From contig NW_027458555.1 in NCBI RefSeq assembly GCF_050624435.1, positions 62,001 through 126,000 on the forward strand: a stretch of DNA of 64,000 bases, read 5' to 3'. Under the pieces are notes generated by a model, which saw only the letters and a program-made list of their open reading frames with translations, did no database searches and had not been told where the DNA came from. Positions 35,338 to 47,065 of this stretch are shown here, piece after piece (within the stretch, counting starts at the first letter, position 1; each line of letters begins with the position of its first letter). Source of the stretch: Tenrec ecaudatus (lineage: Eukaryota > Chordata > Mammalia > Afrosoricida > Tenrecidae). The position numbers and the translations under genes were made by a program.

Positions 35338-36465
35338 ATGGGGCCTATTAAAGGATCAAGGAAAAATCAACAGACCACATCACTCCCAACAAAAAAATCA
35401 GAGAAACGAGGCACTTTAACAGACCTAACGTCACTCATAGAAGAAACAGATATAGATCAGCCACAAAAGGAAATCTTCAGAACTCTGCTTGCAGTAATAC
35501 AGGAGCTAAGAGAAGCAAACCAAAATAAGGATGCAACGATAGAAGGGATGAAATGCACAATAGAGGGGATGAAGTCCACAATAGAGGGGATGAATACTAT
35601 CCACCAAAAGGAACTGCAGAAACTAACAGAGGAGGTAGCAGAGGCCACACAAAAGGTCACAGAAGCTATATCTAGGCTTGAGGAGGCTGAGAACCGTATC
35701 AGTGAACTCGAGGACGCTCAAACCAAACGAAGCAAGCGAGAAAAACAATCAGATAGGAAAATTAAAGAAACAGAAGACAGCCTGAGATCAATGACAGATG
35801 CTATGAAGAGGAATAATATTTGAATAATCGGTCTACCGGAACACAACATAACACACAAATCGACCGCCAAGATAGCAAAGGAATTCCTGGAAGAAAATTT
35901 CCCCAACCTAACAAAGGAGAATCCGACTCTCATACAGGAAGCAGAGAGGACGCCGGCTAAGCTAAACACCAAGAAGAACACGCCAAGACATATAATTGTA
36001 AAATTATCCAACTTAGAGGAAAAAGAGAAAATTCTACGAGCATCAAGAGAAAGGAAGACAGTCACATACAAAGGAGCGCAGGTAAGAATATGCTCAGACT
36101 TATCAGCAGAAACCATGCAGAGGAGGAGAGAATGGAGCAACATCTTCCAAAAACTGAAAGATAAAAATGCCTCCCCCAGAATCCTATACCCTGCCAAGTT
36201 ATCCATTAAGATAGAGGGTAAGATAAGGGTCTTCCAGGACAAGGAAGAACTCAAAAAATATACTGCAAGTCACCCGACCCTGCAGAACATACTGGCTGAC
36301 TCACTATGGCCAGAAGATCAAGCTCCAACTAGAACCTCCAGGAGACCACCATATAGCCCATCTCCATCTAGAAGCCAACATGCCAGCAACATGTACCAGG
36401 ACAACACGGTCTCAGATGGAAAAGAGGACAGGATAGAAACCCTCCACTCAAACGCAGTACACTGA
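35338..36465 (+). pseudogene. L1 ORF1p, one nonsense codon
   Basis: ORF1p is the trimeric RNA-binding chaperone of the L1 particle. The frame is 376 codons including the stop. The N-terminal ~160 residues form the coiled-coil part (IFRTLLAVIQELREANQN, then three 7-residue repeats TIEGMKx, then heptads through LEEAENRISELED). An in-frame TGA at 35821-35823 follows RNNI and precedes IIGLPE, where L1 ORF1 usually has Arg, so this looks like CGA to TGA. The RRM and C-terminal domains continue open to 36465 (ILRASRERKTVTYKG, RILYPAKLSI, ending SNAVH). Apart from this codon the frame is complete. Confidence 0.92.
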
Positions 36466-36507
36466 TATGAAGGAAGATAGGTAAAGACCCAAAACACAAA
36501 ACAGAAT

Positions 36508-39500
36508 ATGGCAACCATGAAGCCAGAGATTGTAATAATCACTCTGAATACAAATGGGCTCAATTCATATGTTAAAAGAAAGCGGCTGGAGGATTGGATT
36601 AGAAAACATAACCCATCAATCTGCTGCCTGCAAGAGACACACCTTAAGCAAGCAGACAAGCGTATGCTGAGAATAAAGGGCTGGAAGAAAGTTTACCAAG
36701 CAAATGGTAACTTCAAGAAGGCAGGAGTGGCTATCTTAATCTCCGACAAAATGGATCTCAAGATCCAAAACATAAAAAGAGACAAAGAGGGACATTACAT
36801 AATGCTCAAAGGCTCAGTAAACCAGGAAGCAATAAGCATACTGAATATTTACGCACCTAATAATGGTGCGGCAAATTTCGTCAAACAAACTATTAAAAAA
36901 ATGACAGAAGAAATCACGGAAACAACAATAATAGTGGGGGACTTCAACACTCCACTATCAGAGAAAGACAGGTCACAGGGAAAGAAGCTCAGCAAAGAGG
37001 CCAGAGAGCTAAACAATGTAATTAGGCAACAGGGCCTGATAGACATCTATAGAGCCTTTCATCCAAAAGCAAAAGGTTTCACATTCTTCTCCAATCCACA
37101 CGGATCTTTCTCAAGAATAGATCACATGCTGGGGCACAAGGCCAGCCTGAGTAAATTCAAACACATAGATATTATCCAGACGTCTTTCTCAGACCACCAT
37201 GCCATAAAGCTGGAGATTAAGAGGAAGGCACCCAGAAAAGCAAGGGCCACCAATTGGAGAATAAACAACGATCTCCTGCGACATGAATGGGTTAAGGTCC
37301 AGATCAGAGAGGATATCAGGAAATTTCTAGAAACTAATGAGAACGAGCATACAACATATCAAAACTTATGGGACACTGCAAAGGCAGTTATCAGAGGTAG
37401 CTTGATATCACTGAATGCATACATGAAAAAAGAAGAAAGGCGTATGACAGATATGTTAACACAAAACCTCCAACAACTAGAACAGAGTCAACAGAACTAC
37501 CCCTCCAATAGCAAGAGAAAAGAAATAATAAAAATCAGGGCGGAGTTAAACCAGTGGGAAGACAAAAGAACAATGCAAAGGATTAACGCAACTAGAAGCT
37601 GGTTTTATGAATGAATTAATAAAATTGACACTCCCCTGGCAAAGCTTACCAAAGATAGAAAGGAGCAATCATCAATAGCCAGGATAAGGGATGAATCAGG
37701 GGCAATAACAACAGACCCCAATGAGATAAAAAGGATAATCACAAAGTACTATGAAGGTTTGTATTCTAATGAATTCAGAAACCTGGAAGACATGGATAAA
37801 TATTTAGAAAAACAATCTATCCCTAGATTATCTGAGACAGAGATCAAGAACCTCAACAAACCCATAGCGAAGGAAGAAATAGAGAGTGTCATCAAAAACC
37901 TACCAAGGAAAAAGGCCCCAGGGCCAGATGGCTACACAGCAGAATTTTACCAAACATTCAGGGAAGAGCTGACACCGATCCTCCACAAAGTATTCCATAA
38001 CATAGAAAAGAACGGCAAGCTCCCAAACTCATTTTACGAAGCCAGCATTACTTTGATACCCAAACAGGGAAAAGACCCCACAGGTGTAGAGAAGTATAGA
38101 CCAATATCTCTAATGAACATAGATGCAAAAATCCTTAACAAAATATTGACCAATAGAATACAAAGGAACATCAAACATATCATTCACCACGACCAAGTAG
38201 GATTCATCCCAGCGATGCAGGGATGGTTTAACATCCGAAAATCCATCAATATCATACACCACATCGAGAAGAAAAAGGATAAAAACCATATGATAATATC
38301 CATAGATGCAGAAAAAGCATTTGACAACATCCAGCATCCATTCCTAATCAAAACACTCATGAAGATAGGATTGGAAGGTAAGTTCCTCAAGCTCATACAA
38401 GCTATCTATGAAAGACCAACAGCCAACATCATAGTCAATGGAGAAAAGACAAGAACAATACCACTGAAAAAGGGTACAAGACAAGGATGCCCCCTGTCCC
38501 CTCTTCTATTCAATATCGTTTTGGAGGTTCTGGCTAACAACATAAGACAGCGGAAGGACATCAAAGGGATCCAGTTGGGAGAGGAGGAGGTGAAACTATC
38601 GTTATTTGCAGATGACATGATCCTATACATTGAAGACCCCTAAAACTCCACAGTTGGAATACTTACAGCAATAGAGGAATACGGAAGAGTAGCAGGATAC
38701 AAGATCAATAAACAGAAGTCGGTAGGGTTTCTATACACATCGGACAGGGCCATGGAAGAGGCGATTAAGAGGGAAGTACCCTTCACAGTAGCCAAGAACA
38801 AACTGAAATACCTAGGAATATAGTTAACAAAAAATACTAAAGACCTTTATAAGCATAATTATAAAACCCTATTACAGGAAACCAAAAGTGACCTTCACAA
38901 ATGGATGAAGCTCCCCTGCTCATGGTTAGGTAGGCTGAACATAGTAAAGATGACAGTTCTTCCTAAAGCACTCTACAAGTTCAATGCTATACCAATCCAA
39001 TTACCATCAACCTTCTTCAAAGAATTGGAAAAACTGACCACCAACTTCATATGGAGAGGGAAGAAACCCAGAATTAGCAGAGAACTCCTCAAGAAGAAGG
39101 ACACAATTGGAGGACTCGCCCTGCCTGATTTTAATGCCTACTACACAGCTACAGTGGTCAAAACAGCATGGTACTGGCACAATGATAGACACTCAGACCA
39201 GTGGAAAAGAATAGAAAGCCCAGGAGTAAAATCATCAGCATATAGACAACTGATCTTCAACAAGGGTCCCAAAAACATCAAGTGGGAAGCAGATGCCCTC
39301 TTTAATAAGTGGTGCTGGAAACAATGGATATCCACATGTAGAAAGTTGAAACAAGACGTCTACCTCACCCCATGCACAAGAATACACTCAAGGTGGATCA
39401 CAGATCTAGAAGTCAAACCCCAAACCATCAGGACCATTAAGGAGGGAATCGGGACTAATCTCAGAGCACTGGCCCAGGGAGCACATAGGCTCACTGCAAC

Positions 39501-40332
39501 AGGGAAGGGGACACACACAGGTGATCTGGAAATCGACAAATGGGATCTAATAAGAATAAAACACCTGTGCACCTCGAAAGACTTTGCCAAGAGGGTGACA
39601 AGGCAACCCACAGACTGGGAGAAGATTTTTAGTAATGACACGTCAGACAAAGGGCTCATTACTAAAATCTACAACACCATCATGACCTGCAAAAAGAGGA
39701 AAACAGTTAACCCCCTAAGGAAGTGGGCAAAAGAAATGAGAAGAACTTTCACTAGAGAGGAGATCAATATGGCCAATAAATATATGAGAAAGTGCTTGAA
39801 GTCCCTTGCCATAAGAGAAATGCAAATCAAAACAACCATGAGATACCACCTAAAACCCCTGAGGCTAGCCCAGATCAGTAAATCAGAGAGCAACAAGTGT
39901 TGGAGGGGCTGTGGTGAAGTAGGAACCCTCCTGCACTGCTGGTGGTCGTGCAGATTTGTACAGACACTGTGGAAAGCAATCTGGCGATACCTAAAGAAAA
40001 TGGAAATTGATCTACCTTACGACCCAGCCATCCCTCTACTGGGCATATACCCGGTTGAAGCAGCAAATAAAACACGACCAGTCATATGCGCTCCAATGTT
40101 TATTGCGGCACAATTCACAATAGCAAAGACTTGGAAACAGCCTAAGTTTCCATCGATAGACGAGTGGATTAGCAAACTTTGGCACATACACACAATGGAG
40201 TATTATGCAGCACTGAAAAGCACCGATGAGCACATGAAACACGTTATTTCATGGGAAGAGCTGGAAGGAATTATGTTAAGCGAGGTAAGCCAGACCCAAA
40301 GGGACAGGTACAACATGAGTCCCCTGAGGTAA
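36508..40332 (+). pseudogene. L1 ORF2p, three nonsense codons
   Basis: ORF2p carries the endonuclease and reverse transcriptase. The full frame spans 1274 residues, the normal size. The endonuclease shows the catalytic Asn14 and Glu43 (CLQETH), a VGDFNTPL motif and SDHHA. The reverse transcriptase shows [25 protein letters not shown] at ~residues 700-703 and, near the C-terminus, a Cys/His cluster (CWRGCGEVGTLLHCWWSC). The stops are at residue 369 (TGA after WFYE), 712 (TAA after IEDP) and 772 (TAG after YLGI). The first and third fit CGA to TGA and CAG to TAG. No frameshift is needed to follow the whole frame. Confidence 0.93.
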
Positions 40333-42810
40333 GTACAATCAGCATGACAGAAATGGGGCATTAATCCACCCAAGGGGAGGGTATGGTTTATATCTCCACA
40401 GGGAAAGTGGGACCAGACTTCAACCCAGTGTCGCAAGGTGTGAATTCAATATCCCGGCGTGGAGGAGGGAACCGGTGGAGAGGTCTGGGAGGCTGGCCCC
40501 AGCACCATAAATTAAGTGGATTCCTGCCCCTCCCCCGAAAAGAATTTGTTCCAAAGGACGACATTGACTCTGCAGCTATAGGAGATGGACATATTTGATC
40601 AGAGCACACGGGAGCAGATGAAGGGGCAGGAGGAGAGAGTGGAGCACAGCCTGGCCCACCAGGCCGTGATGATGATGTTCCTGAGTAGAGCAGCCAGTCC
40701 ACAGAGAGAACAACATGGCTGGCCCTACTATGAGACATGATGCCCCTCAGTGACTAAGGGCGATACAGGGGACAGCACCGGAGACACAGTGTGGGAATTG
40801 CACCTGACATGATCCCACCACACCGAGGCAAATCACTGGGGGAGTGCAGCGGAACAGCAAGGGAATGGAGTGGCAAGGTCCCCAGGGAATGCTGAAAGTG
40901 GACTTTGGGGCCAGGGCGTGGTGCCCCAACAGACTGGACTGGAAAACGCTCCTAAGGGCCAGCAAACGATCCCTGAACTAACTACAAGCTTTTCTCTTGT
41001 GAACTGTTTTGTTCTGTTCTGTTACAGTGGTTTGTTTTGGTTGTTTTGTTGTCTGGTTGTATACTGTTGCTTTGTGTTCCTCTGTCTAGTTTTCGTGCAT
41101 GTTAGTGACTCCACAGGTCTGTCTGAATAGGACAGGCTGGATGAACTATCTGGAAGAAAAACAATGGGACCGACAGTTCCGGGGGGACTTGGGGTGGGGG
41201 GGTAGGGGGGGTAAGGAAGTGGTGTTAACAAACCCAGGGACAAGGGAAAAACATGGGACCCCAAATGGTAGAGAAGGGGGAGTGGCAGGCCTGGTGGGAA
41301 ATGATCAAGGGTAAGGTTGCTTAGAGAAGAGGTATACTCTAGCCCAGGTGGCGATGAAGCATGGTAGTAGGGCAGGAGGAAGGTCAAGGGAGATGGAGGA
41401 AAGAGCTAGGAGTCAAAGGGCATTCATGGAGGTCTAGACAAAGACATGTTCATGCAAATATATACAGGAGGATGGGGAAATAGATCTATGTGTCTATATT
41501 TATAGGTCAAGTATTAAGGTGGCGGAAGGACCTTGGGCCTCTACTCAAACACTCCCTCAATGCATGAATACCTTCTTTTATTAAATTGGAACTCTATGAT
41601 GCTCACTCTCCCGACACAACGGCTGGAACCAAAGTGGGTGAACAAGTAAATGTGGTGAAGAAAGCTGATGGTGCCCGGCTATCAAAAGAGATAGTGACTG
41701 GGGTCTTAAAGGCTTGAAGATAAACAAGCGGCCATCTAGCTCAGAAGCAACAAAGTCCACATGGAAGAACACACCAGCCTGTGTGATCGAGTGGTCCCAA
41801 AGGGATCAGTTACCAGCCATCAAAGAACAAAAAATCATATCATTGACTGCACACCTCCATGATAGGATCGCTGAAGATAAATGGGTGCACAAGCAAATGT
41901 GGTGAAGAAAGCTGATGGTTTCCGGGTATCAAAAGAGATAGTGTCTGGGGTCTTAAAGGCTTGAAGGTGAACAAGCGGCCATCTCGCTCAGAAGCAAAAA
42001 AGCCCACATGGAAGAAGCACACCGGCCAGTGCAATCACGAGGTGCCCAAGGGACCAGATATAAGGCATCATGCAAAAAAAAAGATATAAGTGTGTGTATG
42101 TATGTGTATATATGTGTATATGTATATATGTATGTGTACATATATATCATATTAAATAAAGGGGGAAGTGCAGAGTGGAGACCCAAGGCCCAAGTGTCGG
42201 CCAATGGAGATCCCCTCATAGAGGGGCTTAGGAGAGGAGATGGGTTAATTAGGGTGTGAGGTAGTATCGATGAAGAACACAGCTTTCCCCCAGATCCTGG
42301 ATGCTTCCTCCCCCCAACTACCATGATCCGAATTCTACCTTGCAGGGCTGGGTAGGACAGAGGCTGTACACTGATACATATGAGGGCTGGAGGTACAGGG
42401 AATCCAGGGTGGATGATACCTTCAGGACCAAGGGTGTGAGGGACGATGCTGGGAGAATGGAGGGTGAGTGGGTTGGAAAGGGGGAACTGATTACAAGGAT
42501 CCACATGTGACCTCTTCCCTGGGAGAGGGACAGCAGAGAAGGGGGGAAGGGAGACTCCGGATAGGGCAAGATATGACAAAATAACGAGGTATAAATTACC
42601 AAGGGCATATGAGGGAGGGGGGAAAGGGGAGGGAGGGGGGAAAAAGAGGACCTGATGCAAGGGGCTTAAGTGGAGAGCAAATGCCTTGAGAATGATTGAG
42701 GCAGGGAATGTATGGATGTGCTTTATACAATTGATGTATGTATATGTATGGATTGTGGTAAGAGTTGTTTGAGTCCCTAATAAAATGTAAAAGAAGAAAA
42801 GAGAAAAAAA
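40333..42810 (+). other. L1 3'UTR, unusually long, with tandem unit
   Basis: About 2.5 kb of non-coding sequence. A unit of ~247 bp is duplicated in tandem (the phrase 'tcttaaaggcttgaag' at 41704 and 41951). A TG/TA microsatellite runs at ~42085-42150. G-rich stretches occur at ~41190-41220 and 42610-42645. It ends with AATAAAATG and an impure A tail. Confidence 0.85.
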
Positions 42811-42930
42811 TGATTAGGGCAAAGACTGTACAGATGTGCTTTATACAATTGATGTATGTATATGTATGAACTGTGAAAAGAATTGTATCAGCCCCAATAA
42901 ATTGTTTAAAGAAAAAAGAAAAAAAAAAGA
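42811..42930 (+). mobile_element. Second L1 3' end appended to the tail
   Basis: 'tgattagggcaaagactgta' through 'ccccaataaattg' and an A-rich tail repeats the last ~110 bp of the L1, inside the outer target duplication. It starts at the same base as the independent insertion at 15251. Either a nested short insertion into the A tail, or part of the element that inserted. Confidence 0.8.
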
Positions 42931-42941
42931 AAAAAAGTTTG

Positions 42942-43110
42942 ATTCCCACATACCTATAGAGAAAGCTCTCAAAGGGATATCAAGAATGCTACCATTTACA
43001 ATAGCCAACTATAAGTAAAATAAATAGGAATAAACCTAAGCATAGAAGCAAGAATATTGTACAAATAGAACTATTAAAAAAGCAGTACTATAAGATACCA
43101 AAAGATACAC
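42942..43110 (+). mobile_element. Old L1 ORF2 fragment, right part
   Basis: 'attcccacatacctatagag', 'aaagggatatcaagaatgct' and 'accatttacaatagcca' continue the L1 ORF2 sequence that was interrupted at 34170. Confidence 0.75.
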
Positions 43111-43354
43111 ACCTAATTAGAAAAAGGGGTCATGTTCATGAACAGGAATTCTTAACTTTGTGAGAGAAAAAAAACACACCCAAAGTGATCCATAATTGTG
43201 ATGAAATTCTGGTTCAGATCCCAGCACCTTTCTTTAAGTACATAGTAATTACTCTCTAAGTTTTCAAATAAATTGCCCATCAAGTTTTAAAAGAAATGAA
43301 ATAGAATCAGAATAAGCACAGTCAAAACTACCCCTCCATATCTTGGAGATACTG

Positions 43355-43545
43355 TTGTGTAGGGGATTGCACAGTACACTATTAATTGCAAGTTCTACAG
43401 TTCAAGACAACCATCTACTCCTCTGGAGACAGATGCAGCTTTCTTATCCTGAAAAGTTGTATTCTCAGAAATCCAAAGGGACAGTTATGATTTGTCCTGG
43501 GTGGCTGCTATGAATCTTAATCGACTCATCAGCAGGAAGTTGAAT
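43355..43545 (+). mobile_element. AfroSINE-type SINE
   Basis: 'ggggattgcacagtacacta', 'gcaagttctacagttcaag', 'cagaaatccaaagggacag', 'gctgctatgaatcttaatcg' follow the sense order of the family. Decayed. Confidence 0.6.
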
Positions 43546-44404
43546 GTTTGAGAACTGGTGGCATGGGAGGGAAGTCCCTATAACTGCACCTGAGATCAAT
43601 CTATGGGACAAAGGACAATCATCCTAAGCCATATTTTCAAGTGGATTATCTCTAGACTTTTGTCTCTGAATCCCTAAGACACTCCTCCAGATATGTCCAC
43701 CAGAACAAAGACTCACTTATGTTTTAGGTTTTCTGGGTGTGAATTAGCCAGTTTCAAGAGAAGATACCAGAATGGATTTATCTATATACACAGTCAATGG
43801 TCAGACAACAGAGTCTACTTAATTAATCCAAGGTCGAAGATCTCAGAAGACAATTTCAAAAATATTGTCCCTTTGCAAATTAATGGATTGAAACTTTAGG
43901 ACACAGCCAGATGGGACACTCGGCATCATCAGAAGGTAAAGGAGAAAAGAGGCAGACATTTCTGTGGCAAAGATTCCCTGATTCAGTAGGCTCTGATCCC
44001 GTGATTTGGGGGCAAAAGGGGGTGTATAAGAGGTGGGGACTGAATAGCATGTTAATGGGCATGATCCACGGGTCCACAAGGAAGAGACCCCAAAGACTGT
44101 ACTTGAACAAGTTTGATGACACTCAGATGTCAAAGATGGGAGTGATGTGTCTGACCCACAGGTTATACATTGAATTTGTAGCCTCCCCAGAATCCAACAT
44201 TTGCAATAATAAAATCACCAAGGTTAAAGTGTGCCTGCATTGTTTAATTTGAACAAATGCATCCACTAATTCACACATTAATTTATTCATTGTGAGGTCT
44301 GAGAGCTATTAACAGACCACATATTCTTCAACACTGAGGGAAAATTAGTAAATCAAGCAATTGAGATAGAAATATGGGCAGTCTTATCCTCAAAAGTGAA
44401 ACTC
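43546..44404. other. No gene recognised
   Basis: Contains a 113-codon plus-strand frame (43911-44252) with no family resemblance and an AATAAA at ~44208. I cannot assign the region. Confidence 0.4.
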
Positions 44405-44600
44405 ACTGCAAGTGCATCTACTGTGACTCACAGGACCCCTCTAAGGCTCATTAGAACTGCTCCTTAGGCTTTCTCTGACTGGAAATATTTACAGGAGTAG
44501 ACAACCTCATCTGACTCAGGAGGAACCATTGCCTGGATTGAATCCCGGATCTTGTGTTGAGCAACATAATACTTTTTCCGCCACAGCATCACGTCTCTTT
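44405..44600 (-). mobile_element. AfroSINE-type SINE, antisense
   Basis: 'ctgtgactcacaggacccct', 'tagaactgctccttaggct', 'ggattgaatcccggatcttg' in antisense order. Confidence 0.6.
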
Positions 44601-44869
44601 CTATTTCTACACCAAGAGTCGTACATGACAGGTTTTTTTAATATAACTTTGAGAACCCACATCATGATGTTTTCCATATTATTATATGAATATAAACTCT
44701 GGAATAAGAATAATAAGGGCCATAGAAAACAATGGTGGCTTTTGACTTATGGTGCTTGCAAAGAATGTTGAAAGTGCCTGGGTGGGCTGACAATAAAACA
44801 CACAGATCTGTTGTGAAGGGAGTAGAGGCAGAGAGTCCCTCAGAATTAAGGACAGTGAGATCTTGTTTC

Positions 44870-45085
44870 CTGTACTTCGGACATGCTATCATGACACCAG
44901 TCCCTTGAGAAAGACTTCATCCACGATAAAGCAGGGGAATCAGTGACGAAGGAGGCACATCATGAGATGTATTGACTCAGTGGCTGTAATAAGGAGCTCA
45001 AAATATTAATGGTGATTATGTGGCTGAACTAGGTATTATTTAGTTCTGTTCTCCATTGAATCACCGAGAACTGAATCACTTAACA
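44870..45085 (+). mobile_element. RTE LINE-type tail
   Basis: 'tgtacttcggacatgctatc', 'ccttgagaaagacttcatcc', 'gtattgactcagtggctgta', 'ataaggagctcaa' keep the sense order seen at 47930 and 52716. Confidence 0.55.
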
Positions 45086-45559
45086 CCATCAAAAATGAAT
45101 AAATAACACATGGCATTCTTCCCAAGTGGAATGACAGTGCAAGGGGTTAGGGTATATGTTTTATGAGGGAAACACACCTAGCAAAAGGAAATGTATATCA
45201 TAATACACTGTTTTTATCAGCGTTCTTATGTTGAAGTTCTCTGTGTCTTGGCTAATTATTGGTAGTAAAAGTCTTGTCACCTATTTATAGAGCTGTAAGC
45301 ATCCAAGGTTAGGGCACAGGATGGCTGTTAGAGACTCAAAGTAATCCTGGATGTGAAATTTTAATAGCAACCCAGGGCACTGTCTGTAATACCAGAAACA
45401 CCTTCCGTGGTTGTGGAAAATAAGAGTGACTCCAATAATGGCCAAACACCCTATTAGCAATATCCAAGAATTGGTTCGTTTGGGTAATGGTGTTAGAGAA
45501 TAATATTAAATATATCACGGGCTGCCTAAAGCACAAGCAGGTCTGTCTTGGATTAAGCA
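45086..45559. other. No gene recognised
   Basis: No supported feature. Confidence 0.5.
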
Positions 45560-45840
45560 CATCTTGAATATTTCTTGCATTCACGTAAGACTTTATCTCA
45601 CTTATTGCGGGATGTCATCATGAGGACCTGGTACCCAGAGAATGGTCTTGTGCTTGGTAAAGCAGAATGACAATGAACAAGGGAGAGACTTTCAAGGAAG
45701 TGGATTGTCACTCAGGCTGCAATGATGGGTGCAACAGAGGAATGACTGTGAGGATAGTGCACTTCTGGGCAGTATTTCATCCTGTGGTACATAGGCTCTC
45801 TGGGAGTTGAAACCAACTCAAGGGTACCAAACAATACCAA
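45560..45840 (+). mobile_element. RTE LINE-type tail
   Basis: 'gacaatgaacaagggagaga', 'caggctgcaatgatgggtgc', 'actgtgaggatagtgcactt', 'gggcagtatttcatcctgtg' match the same tail in sense. It ends in a degenerate AACAATACC repeat. Confidence 0.6.
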
Positions 45841-46004
45841 CATGGGCAAGAGTATCTAGTTCTAAGTTAAGATTGTTACGTAAATGTGTATTCGTGAGCA
45901 TTCCCTGGAATGATACATTGGCCAGCTATCTGATGGCTTGGAGAAAAATCTGGATTCACATGAGAATATTTTCCTGCATTAATATTTCCACAAGGATCAC
46001 TGGT

Positions 46005-46150
46005 GATGGAGTGGTTATGCTTTGGGATGAGGGCTGCATGTCAGCAGTTAGAAACCACCAGCTGCACCACAGAAGAAAGAAGGGGCTTTTTACTCCTGTA
46101 ACAGTTACAGTCTCAGAAACCCACAGAGGAATAATGAGTTTTGATATTTG
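46005..46150 (+). mobile_element. AfroSINE-type SINE
   Basis: 'gtggttatgctttgggatga', 'cagcagttagaaaccaccag', 'gctttttactcctgtaac', 'tctcagaaacccacagagg' in sense order. Truncated at the 3' side. Confidence 0.7.
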
Positions 46151-46448
46151 GAATATTTTTAGCTTTGATAATAAATGATACTGGTTAATACAGTCAATTG
46201 AAAATAGATATCATCAAGCCATATTACTGTGCACTCTGATTTTGGATAGATGTTCAAAGATAGACAAAGCCCATTCCAATGAAGAGAAGGCATGTCCAGA
46301 TATATGAAGGTTCCCTAGAATCACTGTGCATGGGGATTCCAAGAGAGGTGCTGACAAGGTGGGGAAACCACAGCTTCTGAGAGGAAAGCATCCTGAGGAA
46401 AACACTTCATTTGCCTGCATCTGCAGAAACCATGGCCTGTTGCAAGGA

Positions 46449-46487
46449 GGTTTGTGTCTGGGCTCACACTGACTTCCCATCACTGTG
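46449..46487 (-). promoter_or_regulatory. V recombination signal, 23 bp spacer
   Basis: Heptamer CACAGTG (46481-46487), 23 bp spacer, nonamer ACACAAACC (46449-46457). Identical heptamer and nonamer to the paralog at 22 kb. Confidence 0.95.
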
Positions 46488-46925
46488 TCTCTAGCACAGT
46501 AATACATGGCTGTTTCCTCAGGATCCACGGAGCTCAGTTTTAAATAAACATGGCCTTTGGAGGTTTCCCTGGTGATGCTGACTCGGGACTGGAGAGCTGG
46601 ATTATACTGTGTGCTCCCACCACTCCATATATCACCGACCCACTCCAGTCCCTTTCCTGGAGCCTGGCGGATCCAGTTCACTGCATTGCTTGTTAAGGAA
46701 AATCCAGAGACAACAGAGGTGAGAGACAGGGTCTGTGAGGGCTTCACCAGTCCAGGGCCTGACTCTTGTAGCTGCACCTGGGCCAGGACACCTGGGGATA
46801 AAGAGAATCCCAGTGAGTCATGTGTCAGATGCTGCATCCCCAGACTTCATGTATGAGTCCCTGAAGCACTCACCTTCCGGAGTTGCCACGATAAATAGGA
46901 GAACCCACACATGATTGACCTTCAT
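46488..46925 (-). CDS. IGHV gene, clan II (VH4-type), Cys23 to Ser
   Basis: The leader exon 46874-46925 reads [17 protein letters not shown] (two further in-frame ATGs lie upstream, at 46931 and 46940) and ends at a GGTGAGT donor. The acceptor CCCCAG precedes the V exon at 46791, which is open to the recombination signal: GVLAQ, FR1 [46 protein letters not shown]2 [40 protein letters not shown]. The second cysteine and the FR2 tryptophan are present. The first conserved cysteine is replaced by Ser (LTSVVSG, TCT for TGT), removing the intradomain disulfide. Octamer, splice sites and RSS are intact. It could rearrange and encode a full V domain, but folding is doubtful; IMGT would probably call it an 'ORF'. 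Confidence 0.92.
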
Positions 46926-47026
46926 GTCCATAAGATCCATGATACCCAGGGAACACGCACCAGGGTGAGAAGGAGTCAGAATTTAAGTGTGTTCATGCTG
47001 TGGTTTCATCTGGCTGCCTAAGAGGT

Positions 47027-47034
47027 ATTTGCAT
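47027..47034 (-). promoter_or_regulatory. Perfect Ig octamer promoter element
   Basis: ATGCAAAT on the minus strand, 102 bp upstream of the ATG at 46925. Confidence 0.92.
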
Positions 47035-47065
47035 GTGGGAAGTGCATTTGTACATAAAGGCCTAC

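Larger units (their letters stand above)
34171..42930 (+). mobile_element. Full-length L1 retrotransposon (~8.76 kb)
   Basis: Complete structure: GC-rich 5'UTR, ORF1, 42 bp spacer, ORF2, very long 3'UTR and A-rich tail. The target duplications are AAAAATAAGTTTG (34158-34170) and AAAAAAGTTTG (42931-42941). The target is an older L1. Only four premature stops interrupt the two ORFs, so it is relatively young but not competent as it stands. Confidence 0.95.

Noticed and set aside
42085-42160. Possible regulatory TG/TA repeat
   Set aside because: A simple microsatellite inside the L1 3'UTR. No other signal.
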